The translations under genes and the position numbers were made by a program. A model generated the notes under the pieces. The model saw nothing but the letters and a program-made list of their open reading frames with translations. It searched no databases and had not been told where the DNA came from. DNA of 40,122 nt from CBDTTW01 sp965363675. GTDB taxonomy: Bacteria > Bacteroidota > Rhodothermia > Rhodothermales > DASSAV01. Shown here in pieces: positions 27,892 through 37,023 of the stretch (its first letter is position 1; each line of letters starts with the position of its first letter). The DNA lies in assembly GCA_965363675.1 (NCBI GenBank), contig CBDTTW010000004.1, positions 1 to 40,122 on the forward strand. The letters run 5' to 3'.

Positions 27892-30800
27892 ATGGTATGC
27901 ATCCGATGCGGCTTCGGCAACCCTGAGGGGTTTCGCTTTTGCGGCGGCTGCGGCGCTGCGCTGGCCGAGCGCCGGCCCGGCGCGGCGGCCCCCGGCGAGC
28001 GGCGCCAACTGACGGTCATGTTTTGCGACATCGTAGGCTCGACGCTGCTGGCCCGGCGCACCGAGCTGGAGGACTGGCAGGACCTGATCCGGCAATACCA
28101 CGCCCTCGCCGGCGCGGCCATCGCCCGGCAGGAGGGCTTCGTGGCGCAGTACCTCGGCGACGGCATTCTGGCGTACTTCGGCTACCCCGCCGCGCACGAG
28201 CAGGAAGCGGCCCGGGCCATTCGCGCCGCGCGCGACATCCTGGCGCGCCTCGACGGGCTCAACCGCAAGTTGGAAGCCCGGCGCGGCATCCGCCTGGACG
28301 TGCGCATCGGCTTGCATACGGGCGTCGTCGTCGTCGGAGAAATGGGCGCCGCCGAGGGGCAGACCCAGCCGCTGGCCCTCGGCGACGTTCCCAACCTGGC
28401 GGCGCGCCTGCAGGGGCTGGCCGCGCCCGGGGCCATTCTGTGTTCCGAGGCGACCTACCGCCTGGCGCGGGGCAGCTTCGCCTTCGAACCTGCGGGCGTG
28501 CACGCGCTCAAGGGGTTTGCCGACGGGGTCGCCTGTCACCGCCCGGTGCGCGAGCGCGACGCCGACGAGCCGGAAGCCTTCGGGGCCTCCACGCACGAAG
28601 CGGCCTTCACCGGCCGCAAAGCCGAGTTCAGGCAGTTAGAAAAGTTCTGGCGGGGCGCGCGCAGAGGGCGCGGCGGCAGCGTGCTCATCTCCGGAGAAGC
28701 CGGCATCGGCAAGACGCGCCTGGTCCGCGCGCTGGCCGCCCACGCGGCGAAGCAGCCCTACACCCGCTTGCTCTGCCGCTGCTCGGCGCTGCATCAGGAT
28801 ACGATGCTGCACCCTATCGCGGATTTGCTGGCGCGCATCCTCAACTTCTACCCCGGGCAGCCTCCGGCCGAGCAAACCGAAATGCTGCGGTTCGTGCTCG
28901 AACGCAACGGCTTCCAGGAAGACGAAGCGTTCGGGCTGCTCGCCGAAATGCTGGGGCTGCCTGCCGAACCCGGTCCCCGGCCGGAGCGCAGCCCCGCGCA
29001 GCGGCGCGCGCGCACGCTCTCCATCCTCGAACGGCTGTTCGTGCGCATGGCCGGCGAGCGGCCGCTGCTCTTCATCATCGAAGATTTGCACTGGGCCGAC
29101 CCGACGACGCGGGATCTGGTGGGCAGGCTCGCGGCCCGCGCCGCTGCCGAGCCGATGCTGCTCGTGCTGACGGACCGCTCGCAGGAGGCGCCGCCGTGGC
29201 CCGAAGCGGCGCTCCTGGGCGCCTTGCATCTGGAGCGCCTCAGCAGCGCCGAGGCCGAAGACCTCGTGAGCGCCCTCACCGGCGGCAGGGCGCTGCCGGG
29301 GCCGGTCATGGCGCACCTGCTCCAGAAAGCGGATGGGGTGCCCCTGTTCGTCGAAGAGCTGACGCGCATGCTGTTGGAGTCGGAGTGGCTGCGCCTGCGC
29401 GGCGGGCGCTACGAGCTGACGGCGGCGGTCCCCGAGACGGCCATCCCGGCCACGCTCCACGACTTGCTGGGGGCGCGCCTGGACCGGCTCGGCCCGGCCC
29501 GAGAAGCCGCCCAGGTGGGCGCCGTCATCGGCCGGGAGTTTACGCTGCCCCTGGCCCAGGCGGCGGCCTCGCTGCCCGAAGACGCGCTGCGGCAAGCCCT
29601 GGAGGCGCTCGTCGCGGCGGACCTGCTGTACCAGCGGGGGGCCGGGCCTTCGGCGACCTACGGCTTCCGCCATGCGCTCATCCAGGATGCCGCCTACGAG
29701 TCGCTGCTGAAGAGCCGCCGCCAGCAGTTCCACGCGCGCCTTGCGGCGGCGCTCGCGGCCGACGCCGGGAGCCCGCCGGAGGCGGCGGCGCGCCACTTCA
29801 TGGGGGCCGGGCTGCCCGAGCAGGCGCTGCCGCCGCGCCCTCGACCGCTCGGCGGGAGCCGAAGCCGCCGCGCATCTGCGGCACGCCCTGGAGGCGGCCC
29901 AGGCGCTGCCAGACGGCCCCGAACGCCTCGAAGCCGAACTCGACGTGCAAACGCGCTACAGCTTTGCGCTCATCCTGGCGCGCGGCTATGCGGCCCCGGA
30001 AGTCCGCGCCGCGCTGGCGCGCGCCCTCGCCGTCGCCCGCGCCGCCGGCCGGACGAGCGCCTTGTTCCCCATTCTGTTCGGGCAGTTCGCCGCGCACTTC
30101 GTGCGGGCCGAGTGGCGCATCGCCGAGCTGCTGGCCTCGCAGATCCTGGAGCTGGCGCACGGCTCCTCCGAGAGCGCCGTACGCCTCTCGGCCGATTTGT
30201 CTGCCGGCTGTCTGCACCTGAGCCGGGGCCGCCTCTCCGAGGCGCACGCGCTGCTGGAAGCCGCCGCGAACGCCTACGACGCCGAGGCCCATGCCCCACT
30301 GGCGCGCACGCTCGGGCAGGACCTCGGGGCCGCCGCGCATGCGTACCTGGCGCTGGCGTGCTGGGGGCTGGGCTGGTACGACCAGGCGCGCGAGGCCAGC
30401 CTGGCCTCGGTGGCCCTGGCCCGCCGCGCCGAGCACCCTCACTCCCTGGGGCTGGCTTTGTCCCTGCGGCTGTTCTTTCTGTTTCTGCTGCGCGAGCCCC
30501 ATGCCGCCGAAGCCGTAGCGGCCGAAATAGCCCTGCTGTCCGAAGACCACCAGTTCCTGCACTGGCGCGGCGACGCGCTCATCGGGCAGGCATGGCTGGC
30601 TGCCCTGGCCGGACGCGCCGATGAAAGCGTCGCGCTCCTGGAAAACGGGATGGCGCTTTTCGAGAGCGGCGGCGTCGATACGTCGCTGCCGTACCACCAG
30701 CCCGAGCAGGTCGAGATCTACCGTTTGGCCGGGCGGACAGAGACCGCGCTTACCTCTGCCGCCGGAGCCGCCGATGCGCTCCTGGCGCGCGGCGAAACCT

Positions 30801-31081
30801 GGTGGGTGCTGCCCGAGCTGTTCCGTCTGCGGGGCCTGCTGCTCGCAGAGACCGGCGCCCCGCCGGAGCAGGCGCATGCCTGGATGCAGCGCGCGCAAGA
30901 GGCCGCCGCCGCCGGGGGCCACCACAGCTTCGAACTGCGCGCCCTCTGCACCCTGCTCGGGGCCGGCGCTCCCGACCCGGACCGCAACCGCGCCCGGCTG
31001 CGCGCGCTGATTGCCCGGCGCGGCGCGACCGGGTGCACCGCCGACCTGGAGGAGGCGCGCCTGCATGCGGCCCGTGGGTAG
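27892..31081 (+). pseudogene. Class III adenylate cyclase-ATPase-TPR regulator, frameshifted
   Basis: A multidomain signalling protein split across two frames. Frame 1 (from the ATG at 27892) gives a zinc ribbon, CIRCGFGNPEGFRFCGGCG (3-21). A class III nucleotide cyclase domain (about 38-215) follows with metal-binding Asp46 (FCDIVGS) and Asp90 (YLGDGILAYF), and GDVPNLAARL. Next is a STAND/AAA-type ATPase with Walker A GEAGIGKT (268-275) and Walker B LLFIIEDLHWAD (near 392-402). The homologous sequence runs to LPEQAL at about 29829; the same frame then becomes Arg/Pro-rich nonsense to 30624. The TPR part continues in another frame from about 29831 to 31081. A small deletion of 2 (mod 3) bases, or one inserted base, explains it. 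It may be a true pseudogene or a sequencing error. Confidence 0.85.
29831..31081 (+). pseudogene. TPR-repeat C-terminal half of the cyclase-ATPase, out of frame
   Basis: About 416 residues of helical repeats starting RRALDRSAGAEAAAHLRHAL and ending EEARLHAARG, containing helix pairs such as LAYLALACWGLGWYDQAREASLASVALARR. This is the expected TPR tail of the cyclase-ATPase encoded just upstream, displaced into another frame. There is no good start codon or ribosome-binding site at the junction; the frame's first start (29741) lies inside the ATPase part. It is unlikely to be made as a separate protein. It ends 55 bases before the Kir channel start. Confidence 0.7.
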
Positions 31082-31101
31082 CCTTGCGCCGGCGTATCGC
31101 G

Positions 31102-31108
31102 TACCTTG
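31102..31108 (+). promoter_or_regulatory. Candidate promoter -7 element before the Kir channel gene
   Basis: GCGTACCTTGGGCGC with TACCTTG at 31102-31108 lies 27 bases upstream of the ATG at 31136, a normal distance for a -7 box. A TTGCGCC at 31084 is only 15 bases upstream of it, shorter than the usual -33 spacing. Confidence 0.4.
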
Positions 31109-31135
31109 GGCGCTTCGGCCCCCTTGTGCAACCGC

Positions 31136-32083
31136 ATGCGCTATACCCCGCTGAGCGAGACCGACAAAGGCGACCTGGGCTTCGGCTCGGTCGTGGCGCG
31201 CCAGGCGCGCAAACGGCTCATCAACCGCGACGGCGCCTTCAACGTGCGCCGCACCGGCCTCAACCGGTTCTCGACGGCGGCGGTCTACCAGGCGCTGCTC
31301 ATCATGTCGTGGGGGCGCTTCCTGAGCATTCTCGTCGGCGTGTTCTTGGGGCTGAACGCCGCCTTCGCCGCCGGCTACCTCGGGTGCGGCCCCGGCGCCC
31401 TGCGCTTCCCCGAGGGCGACCCGGTGCACAGCCCTTTTCTACAGGCGTTCTTCTTCAGCGTCCATACCCTCGCCACCATCGGCTACGGGCACGTCAGCCC
31501 CGCTTCGCTCGGGGCCAACCTGCTCGTCGTGGCCGAGGCGGCGACGGGTTTGTTCGGCTTTGCCATCATCACGGGGCTGCTCTTCGCGCGGTTCTCCCGG
31601 CCTTCGGCGCGCATCCTCTTCAGCGAGCACGCCCTGATCATGCCCTACCGGGGCATTACGGCGTTCGCGTTTCGCATCGCCAACGCCCGCAAAAGCGAAA
31701 TCATCGAACTGCACGCCCGCGTCATTCTGTTCACCCCGCACGACGACGAGGGGCGCGCCCGGCAGCGCTTCTATAACCTGACGCTCGAACGCGACGCCGT
31801 CTCGTTCATGCCGCTCACGTGGACCCTTGTGCATCCGATCGACGAGGCCAGTCCGCTCTACGGCCTGGACGAAGCGGCCCTGCACGCGCTCGGCGCCGAG
31901 TTCCTCGTGCTGCTAACCGGGCTGGACGAAACCTTCTCGCAGCAGGTGCATACCCGCTCGTCGTACAAGGCCAACGAAGTCGTCTGGAACGCCCGCTTCG
32001 CCGGCATCTTCGAGCCGCCGCCCGACTACGGCGACCTCGCGGTCGATGTTCGCGGCATCAGCAGGTTCGACCGCCTGGGCTAG
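31136..32083 (+). CDS. KirBac-type inward rectifier potassium channel
   Basis: A 315-residue inner-membrane K+ channel. An N-terminal cytoplasmic slide-helix region (LNRFSTAAVYQALLIMSWGRF) is followed by TM1 (about 60-80). The pore loop has the selectivity filter TLATIGYGHVSP (TIGYG at 114-118), and TM2 is about 125-150. The C-terminal cytoplasmic immunoglobulin-like domain (FSEHALIMPYRGITAFAFRIANARKSEI onward) is typical of Kir proteins, and LLTGLDETFSQQVHTRSSY is conserved in the family. The ATG at 31136 is preferred over an in-frame upstream start. It heads a plus-strand run with mscL and a GH16 gene. Confidence 0.94.
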   Translation: MRYTPLSETDKGDLGFGSVVARQARKRLINRDGAFNVRRTGLNRFSTAAVYQALLIMSWGRFLSILVGVFLGLNAAFAAGYLGCGPGALRFPEGDPVHSPFLQAFFFSVHTLATIGYGHVSPASLGANLLVVAEAATGLFGFAIITGLLFARFSRPSARILFSEHALIMPYRGITAFAFRIANARKSEIIELHARVILFTPHDDEGRARQRFYNLTLERDAVSFMPLTWTLVHPIDEASPLYGLDEAALHALGAEFLVLLTGLDETFSQQVHTRSSYKANEVVWNARFAGIFEPPPDYGDLAVDVRGISRFDRLG

Positions 32084-32123
32084 CGCCTCGGCGACACCCT
32101 TCACCCTCTAAATCATACCGGAT

Positions 32124-32606
32124 ATGGGCTTTGTCAAGGAGTTCAAGGAGTTTGCCGTAAAAGGCAACGTCATCGACATGGCCGTCGGCATCATCGTCGG
32201 CGCAGCCTTCACGGCGTTCGTCAACTCGCTCGTCAACGACCTCTTGATGCCGCCTATGGGCCTGCTGCTGGGCGATATGGACTTCTCGGACTGGTTCATC
32301 CTGCTGCGCGAGGGCGCCCCGCCGGGGCCCTACCTCAGCCTCGCCGCCGCCCGAGAAGCCGGAGCCGTCACGTTCAACTACGGCATGTTCCTCAACAACG
32401 TCATCAGCTTCCTGATTCTGGCGTTGGCGGTGTTTCTGCTGGTGCGCGCCATCAACCGGCTGCGCCGCCCCGACGCCACGCCCGAGCCGGTCTCGCCCGC
32501 GCTCAAGAAGTGCCCGTACTGCGTCTCCGACATCGCCGTGCAAGCCTCGCGGTGCCCACACTGCACCTCGGAACTGAAGCCCGGCGAAACCGCCGCCGCC
32601 CTATGA
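32124..32606 (+). CDS. mscL: Large-conductance mechanosensitive channel with C-terminal zinc ribbon
   Basis: A 160-residue inner-membrane tension-gated channel that releases solutes on hypo-osmotic shock. MGFVKEFKEFAVKGNVIDMAVGIIVGAAF covers the N-terminal helix and TM1, NSLVNDLLMPPMG the conserved loop, and FLNNVISFLILALAVFLLVRAINRL TM2. The normal MscL C-terminal helix is replaced or extended by a zinc ribbon, KKCPYCVSD...SRCPHCTSELK, with Cys130, Cys133, Cys144 and Cys147. The stop codon overlaps the next gene's start (ATGA at 32603-32606), so mscL and the glucanase are translationally coupled. Confidence 0.94.
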   Translation: MGFVKEFKEFAVKGNVIDMAVGIIVGAAFTAFVNSLVNDLLMPPMGLLLGDMDFSDWFILLREGAPPGPYLSLAAAREAGAVTFNYGMFLNNVISFLILALAVFLLVRAINRLRRPDATPEPVSPALKKCPYCVSDIAVQASRCPHCTSELKPGETAAAL

Positions 32607-33439
32607 AAAGCCCCTTTGTGCTTGCGCTGCTGTTTGCCCTCGCGTTTGCCCCCGCCTGCGGCGGCGACGTGACCGAGGCGCCGCCGGGCGACTGGAAGCT
32701 CGTCTGGTCGGACGAGTTCGACGCCGACGGCCTGCCCGATGCGCAGCGCTGGGCCTACGACACGGGCGGCCACGGCTGGGGCAACAACGAGCTTCAGTTC
32801 TACACGGCCCGCCGCCCCGAGAACGCCCGCGTCGAAGGCGGCAAGCTCATCATCGAGGCGCGCCGGGAAGCCTACGAAGGCCGCGACTACACCTCGGCCC
32901 GCCTCTTCACGCGCGGCAAGGCCGACTGGACGTACGGCCGTGTCGAGGTGAGCGCGCGCCTGCCGGGCGGGCGCGGCGTCTGGCCCGCCATCTGGATGCT
33001 GCCCACGCGCCGGCTCTACGGCGCGCAGTACTGGCCCGACAACGGCGAGATCGACATCATGGAGTACGTCGGGTTCGACCCCGGCCGCGTCCACGCCTCG
33101 GTGCACACGCTCGCCTACAACCACGTCGCCGGCACGCAGCGCACCGCCTCGATCCGCATGGGCGGCGTCGAAACCGGCTTCCACCGCTACGCCGTCGAGT
33201 GGGAGCCCGACGAGATCCGGGGCTACCTGGACGACCAGCACTACTTCACGTTCAAGAACGAGCGCCTCACGAACAAGCAGGCCGGCTTTGCGCAGTGGCC
33301 TTTCGACCGCCGGTTCTACCTGCTGCTCAACGTGGCCGTGGGCGGCAACTGGGGCGGCCAGCAAGGCGTCGATGCGGACATCTGGCCGCAGCGCATGGAG
33401 GTAGACTACGTGCGCGTCTACCAGCGCGAAGGCTCCTAG
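32603..33439 (+). CDS. GH16 endo-beta-glucanase (laminarinase-like) lipoprotein
   Basis: A 278-residue exported glycoside hydrolase, probably cleaving beta-1,3 or mixed-linked glucans. The signal peptide MKSPFVLALLFALAFAPAC ends in a lipobox-like site (Cys19). The catalytic motif GEIDIMEYVG has nucleophile Glu149, Asp151 and acid/base Glu154. WSDEFD near the start and WPAIWML before the motif are standard for GH16. A 31-residue upstream extension of the frame lies inside mscL and is rejected: the true start overlaps the mscL stop by four bases. A GC-rich hairpin follows. Confidence 0.94.
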   Translation: MKSPFVLALLFALAFAPACGGDVTEAPPGDWKLVWSDEFDADGLPDAQRWAYDTGGHGWGNNELQFYTARRPENARVEGGKLIIEARREAYEGRDYTSARLFTRGKADWTYGRVEVSARLPGGRGVWPAIWMLPTRRLYGAQYWPDNGEIDIMEYVGFDPGRVHASVHTLAYNHVAGTQRTASIRMGGVETGFHRYAVEWEPDEIRGYLDDQHYFTFKNERLTNKQAGFAQWPFDRRFYLLLNVAVGGNWGGQQGVDADIWPQRMEVDYVRVYQREGS

Positions 33440-33445
33440 AGCGGC

Positions 33446-33479
33446 GCGGCGCGCCCGGCCGCATCGCCGGGCGCGCCGC
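33446..33479. terminator. Perfect 14-bp hairpin between convergent GH16 and thiC genes
   Basis: GCGGCGCGCCCGGC (33446-33459) pairs perfectly with GCCGGGCGCGCCGC (33466-33479) over a CGCATC loop. It lies just after the GH16 stop and just before the thiC stop. There is no T-run, but position and symmetry suggest a bidirectional terminator. Confidence 0.6.
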
Positions 33480-33484
33480 AGGCT

Positions 33485-35374
<1,890 letters not shown>

Positions 35375-35458
35375 CGCATTTCTCCTGAAAAGGGTATGGT
35401 GAAATGCGAAGCCACAGGCCGGCGGCCGACTCGTGCGCCGCAGCAGACGCGGCGTCCG

Positions 35459-35549
35459 GAAGCTTCCCTTCGCCGGTATTATCCGGATCAGGTTCCAGGG
35501 ACTCTCTCAGCATTGCCCGCCGCAGCGGCGAGCGCGCACCCCTAGCTTC
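35459..35549 (-). ncRNA. TPP riboswitch (THI element) in the thiC leader
   Basis: Read on the minus strand, the leader has GGGGTGC, then CTGAGAGAG, ACCTGATCCGG and AATACCGGCGAAGGGAAGC in the order that defines the TPP-sensing aptamer. The closing P1 helix is visible as GAAGCT (35549-35544) pairing with AGCTTC (35464-35459). A variable GC-rich P3 arm sits between GGGGTGC and CTGAGA. About 70 bases separate the aptamer from the ribosome-binding site. A small GCCGC/GCGGC hairpin in that stretch could be part of the expression platform; since no T-run follows it, control of translation is more likely than transcription termination. Confidence 0.96.
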
Positions 35550-35596
35550 GCACGGCCAAGGTACGCACGCCGTGCAGGCGGCGCAAACCCAAACAC

Positions 35597-36304
35597 TTAG
35601 CCTGCCTCGGGCTTGCGGCGGCGAAACTCGACCTGGTGCAGCACGAACAGGCACCCCAACAGCCACACGAGGCCCGTGAGGTGCCCCGCCGCTACGTCCG
35701 TCAGGTAGTGCACGTTCAGGTAGATGCGGCTGGCCCCGATGCCGAGCATCAGCAGCAGCGCCGCCGCCGAGCCGAGCGCCCGCAGCGCGAGCGGCAGCCG
35801 CAGCCGCCAGAGCAGGTAGATCACGTAGCCGAAGAACACCGTCGCCGCGAAGGCGTGGCCGCTCGGGAAGCTGTAGCCCGAGGCCGGGATCAGCGTTTCG
35901 AGCGGGCGCGCCCGTTGGAAAAGCAGCTTGAGCCCCATCAGCACCAGCCCGCCGACGCCGGAGGCAAAGAGCAACCCCAGCAGGTAATGCCACCGCCGAA
36001 GCGCCAGCAGCACGAAACCCACGATCACCACCCCGACGATGGTGCCCCGGTTGCCGCCCATGTTCGTAAGGGCCACCACCAGGCGCGTGCGCGGCGCCGT
36101 GACGTAGGGTTGCAGCAACGCCTGAGCGTGCGCGTCCCAGCGGTAGAGGCCGCGCTGCGTCGTCACGCCGTCGAGCACGAGCAGGAAGAGGAGCAGCGCC
36201 GCCGCCGTCGCTAGGAACGCCAGCGTGAAGCCCAGACCGTAACGGTCGGAGCGCCGGAAGCGATTGCGCAGAAAGCGTGCAAAATCAGACCTTTGCGTAC
36301 CCAT
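35597..36304 (-). CDS. PAP2-family membrane phosphatase
   Basis: A 235-residue membrane phosphatase with about six transmembrane segments, likely acting on lipid phosphates such as phosphatidic acid or undecaprenyl pyrophosphate. The three PAP2 motifs are complete: KLLFQRARP (Lys126 to Pro134), SFPSGHA (PSGH at 147-150) and SRIYLNVHYLTD (Arg193, His199, Asp203). The ATG at 36304 removes 12 residues of a longer frame that lack family character. It is upstream of thiC on the same strand, but the riboswitch leader begins within 50 bases of its stop, so thiC is probably separately controlled. Confidence 0.92.
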   Translation of the reverse strand: MGTQRSDFARFLRNRFRRSDRYGLGFTLAFLATAAALLLFLLVLDGVTTQRGLYRWDAHAQALLQPYVTAPRTRLVVALTNMGGNRGTIVGVVIVGFVLLALRRWHYLLGLLFASGVGGLVLMGLKLLFQRARPLETLIPASGYSFPSGHAFAATVFFGYVIYLLWRLRLPLALRALGSAAALLLMLGIGASRIYLNVHYLTDVAAGHLTGLVWLLGCLFVLHQVEFRRRKPEAG

Positions 36305-36467
36305 AGTGTTTGTCGCAGGCGGCGCGGCGGCCGGGCGCACGGCGCGCCCCCCGACGGCGGGATTGTGAAACCCTCGAAATGGAAGGGCTTACGAATTTAA
36401 GCGGAGTTAACTTTAGTCGATACGCTCTGTTGGACGAGTACTTCCCACAAGTTCAGTAGAGGAAATT
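36305..36467. other. Divergent intergenic region between the PAP2 and receiver genes
   Basis: 163 bases, GC-rich toward the PAP2 gene and AT-richer (about 36360-36467) toward the plus-strand gene. GTTAACTTTAGTCG near 36406-36419 contains TAACTTTA, a possible -7 element. GAGGAAATT directly before the ATG at 36468 is a clear ribosome-binding site. Confidence 0.4.
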
Positions 36468-36884
36468 ATGGCGCCGGCGCCCGAACGTCCGAAGATGCTT
36501 ATCATCGACCGCGACCCCAGCGTGCGCGGACTGCTTGCCTTGCTGCTCAAGGACGCCTACGAGTTCGACCAGGCGCTCTCCGGCATCCTCGCCGTCCAGC
36601 TTTTGCGCCGGCACCGGTACGACTACATCCTCGCTTCGCTGGACATGCCTTCGCGCTCCGGCTTCTCGGGGACGACGGTGCTGCAAAAGATACGGGCGGT
36701 GCCCGGCTGCGAGCGCACGCCGCTCGTCGCCATCGCCTCGCCGGGGGCCCCGGTGCGCGCGGCCGACCTCGCGGCGCGCGGCGCCGTGCTGATCGAGCGT
36801 CCCGCCGACCGCATGTTCGACCCCGGGGCGCTCCAGGAGGCCCTCGCCCAGGCCGAGACGCTGCGCGCGGCCAGCGCCGCCTAG
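36468..36884 (+). CDS. Single-domain receiver protein lacking the phospho-acceptor Asp
   Basis: A 138-residue protein with the receiver fold: MLIIDRDPSVRGLLALLL (10-27) gives beta1 and helix 1 with the acidic residues Asp14/Asp16. The beta3 segment YILASLDMPSRSGFSG (53-68) aligns with the usual LMDxxMPxxxG, but the phospho-acceptor position is Ser57, with Asp59 two residues later. The conserved Lys of the KP motif is Arg111 (LIERPAD). It is therefore probably a pseudo-receiver that does not take phosphate in the normal way. There is no output domain. Translation starts at the ATG after GAGGAAATT. Confidence 0.78.
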   Translation: MAPAPERPKMLIIDRDPSVRGLLALLLKDAYEFDQALSGILAVQLLRRHRYDYILASLDMPSRSGFSGTTVLQKIRAVPGCERTPLVAIASPGAPVRAADLAARGAVLIERPADRMFDPGALQEALAQAETLRAASAA

Positions 36885-36962
36885 CGAAGGGGCGCGCCGC
36901 CCGGCAAAAGCGGCTGCACGGCGGTTTGAGACGGCGCCCGCGCGGCGCCCCCGGAATCGTCG

Positions 36963-36969
36963 TACCTTG
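36963..36969 (+). promoter_or_regulatory. Candidate promoter -7 element before the metal ATPase
   Basis: TCGTACCTTGCAGGCGTC (TACCTTG at 36963-36969) lies 54 bases upstream of the ATG at 37024 and is nearly identical to the sequence before the molybdenum hydroxylase operon at 19412. No -33 box at the expected distance is evident. Confidence 0.4.
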
Positions 36970-37023
36970 CAGGCGTCGTTCGATGCGGCGCCGGTGCGCC
37001 GCGACAGCCGACGGCGCCCTTTT

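Noticed and set aside
27829..29796. Minus-strand frames opposite the cyclase-ATPase gene
   Set aside because: No family resemblance; the plus strand has cyclase and Walker motifs over the same interval.
27892..31081. Programmed ribosomal frameshifting as the explanation for the split cyclase gene
   Set aside because: No slippery heptamer is visible at the junction, and residues normally present there appear to be missing, so a deletion or sequence error fits better.
35404..35679. Plus-strand 91-codon frame over the thiC leader
   Set aside because: The region is explained by the TPP riboswitch on the minus strand and the PAP2 gene end.
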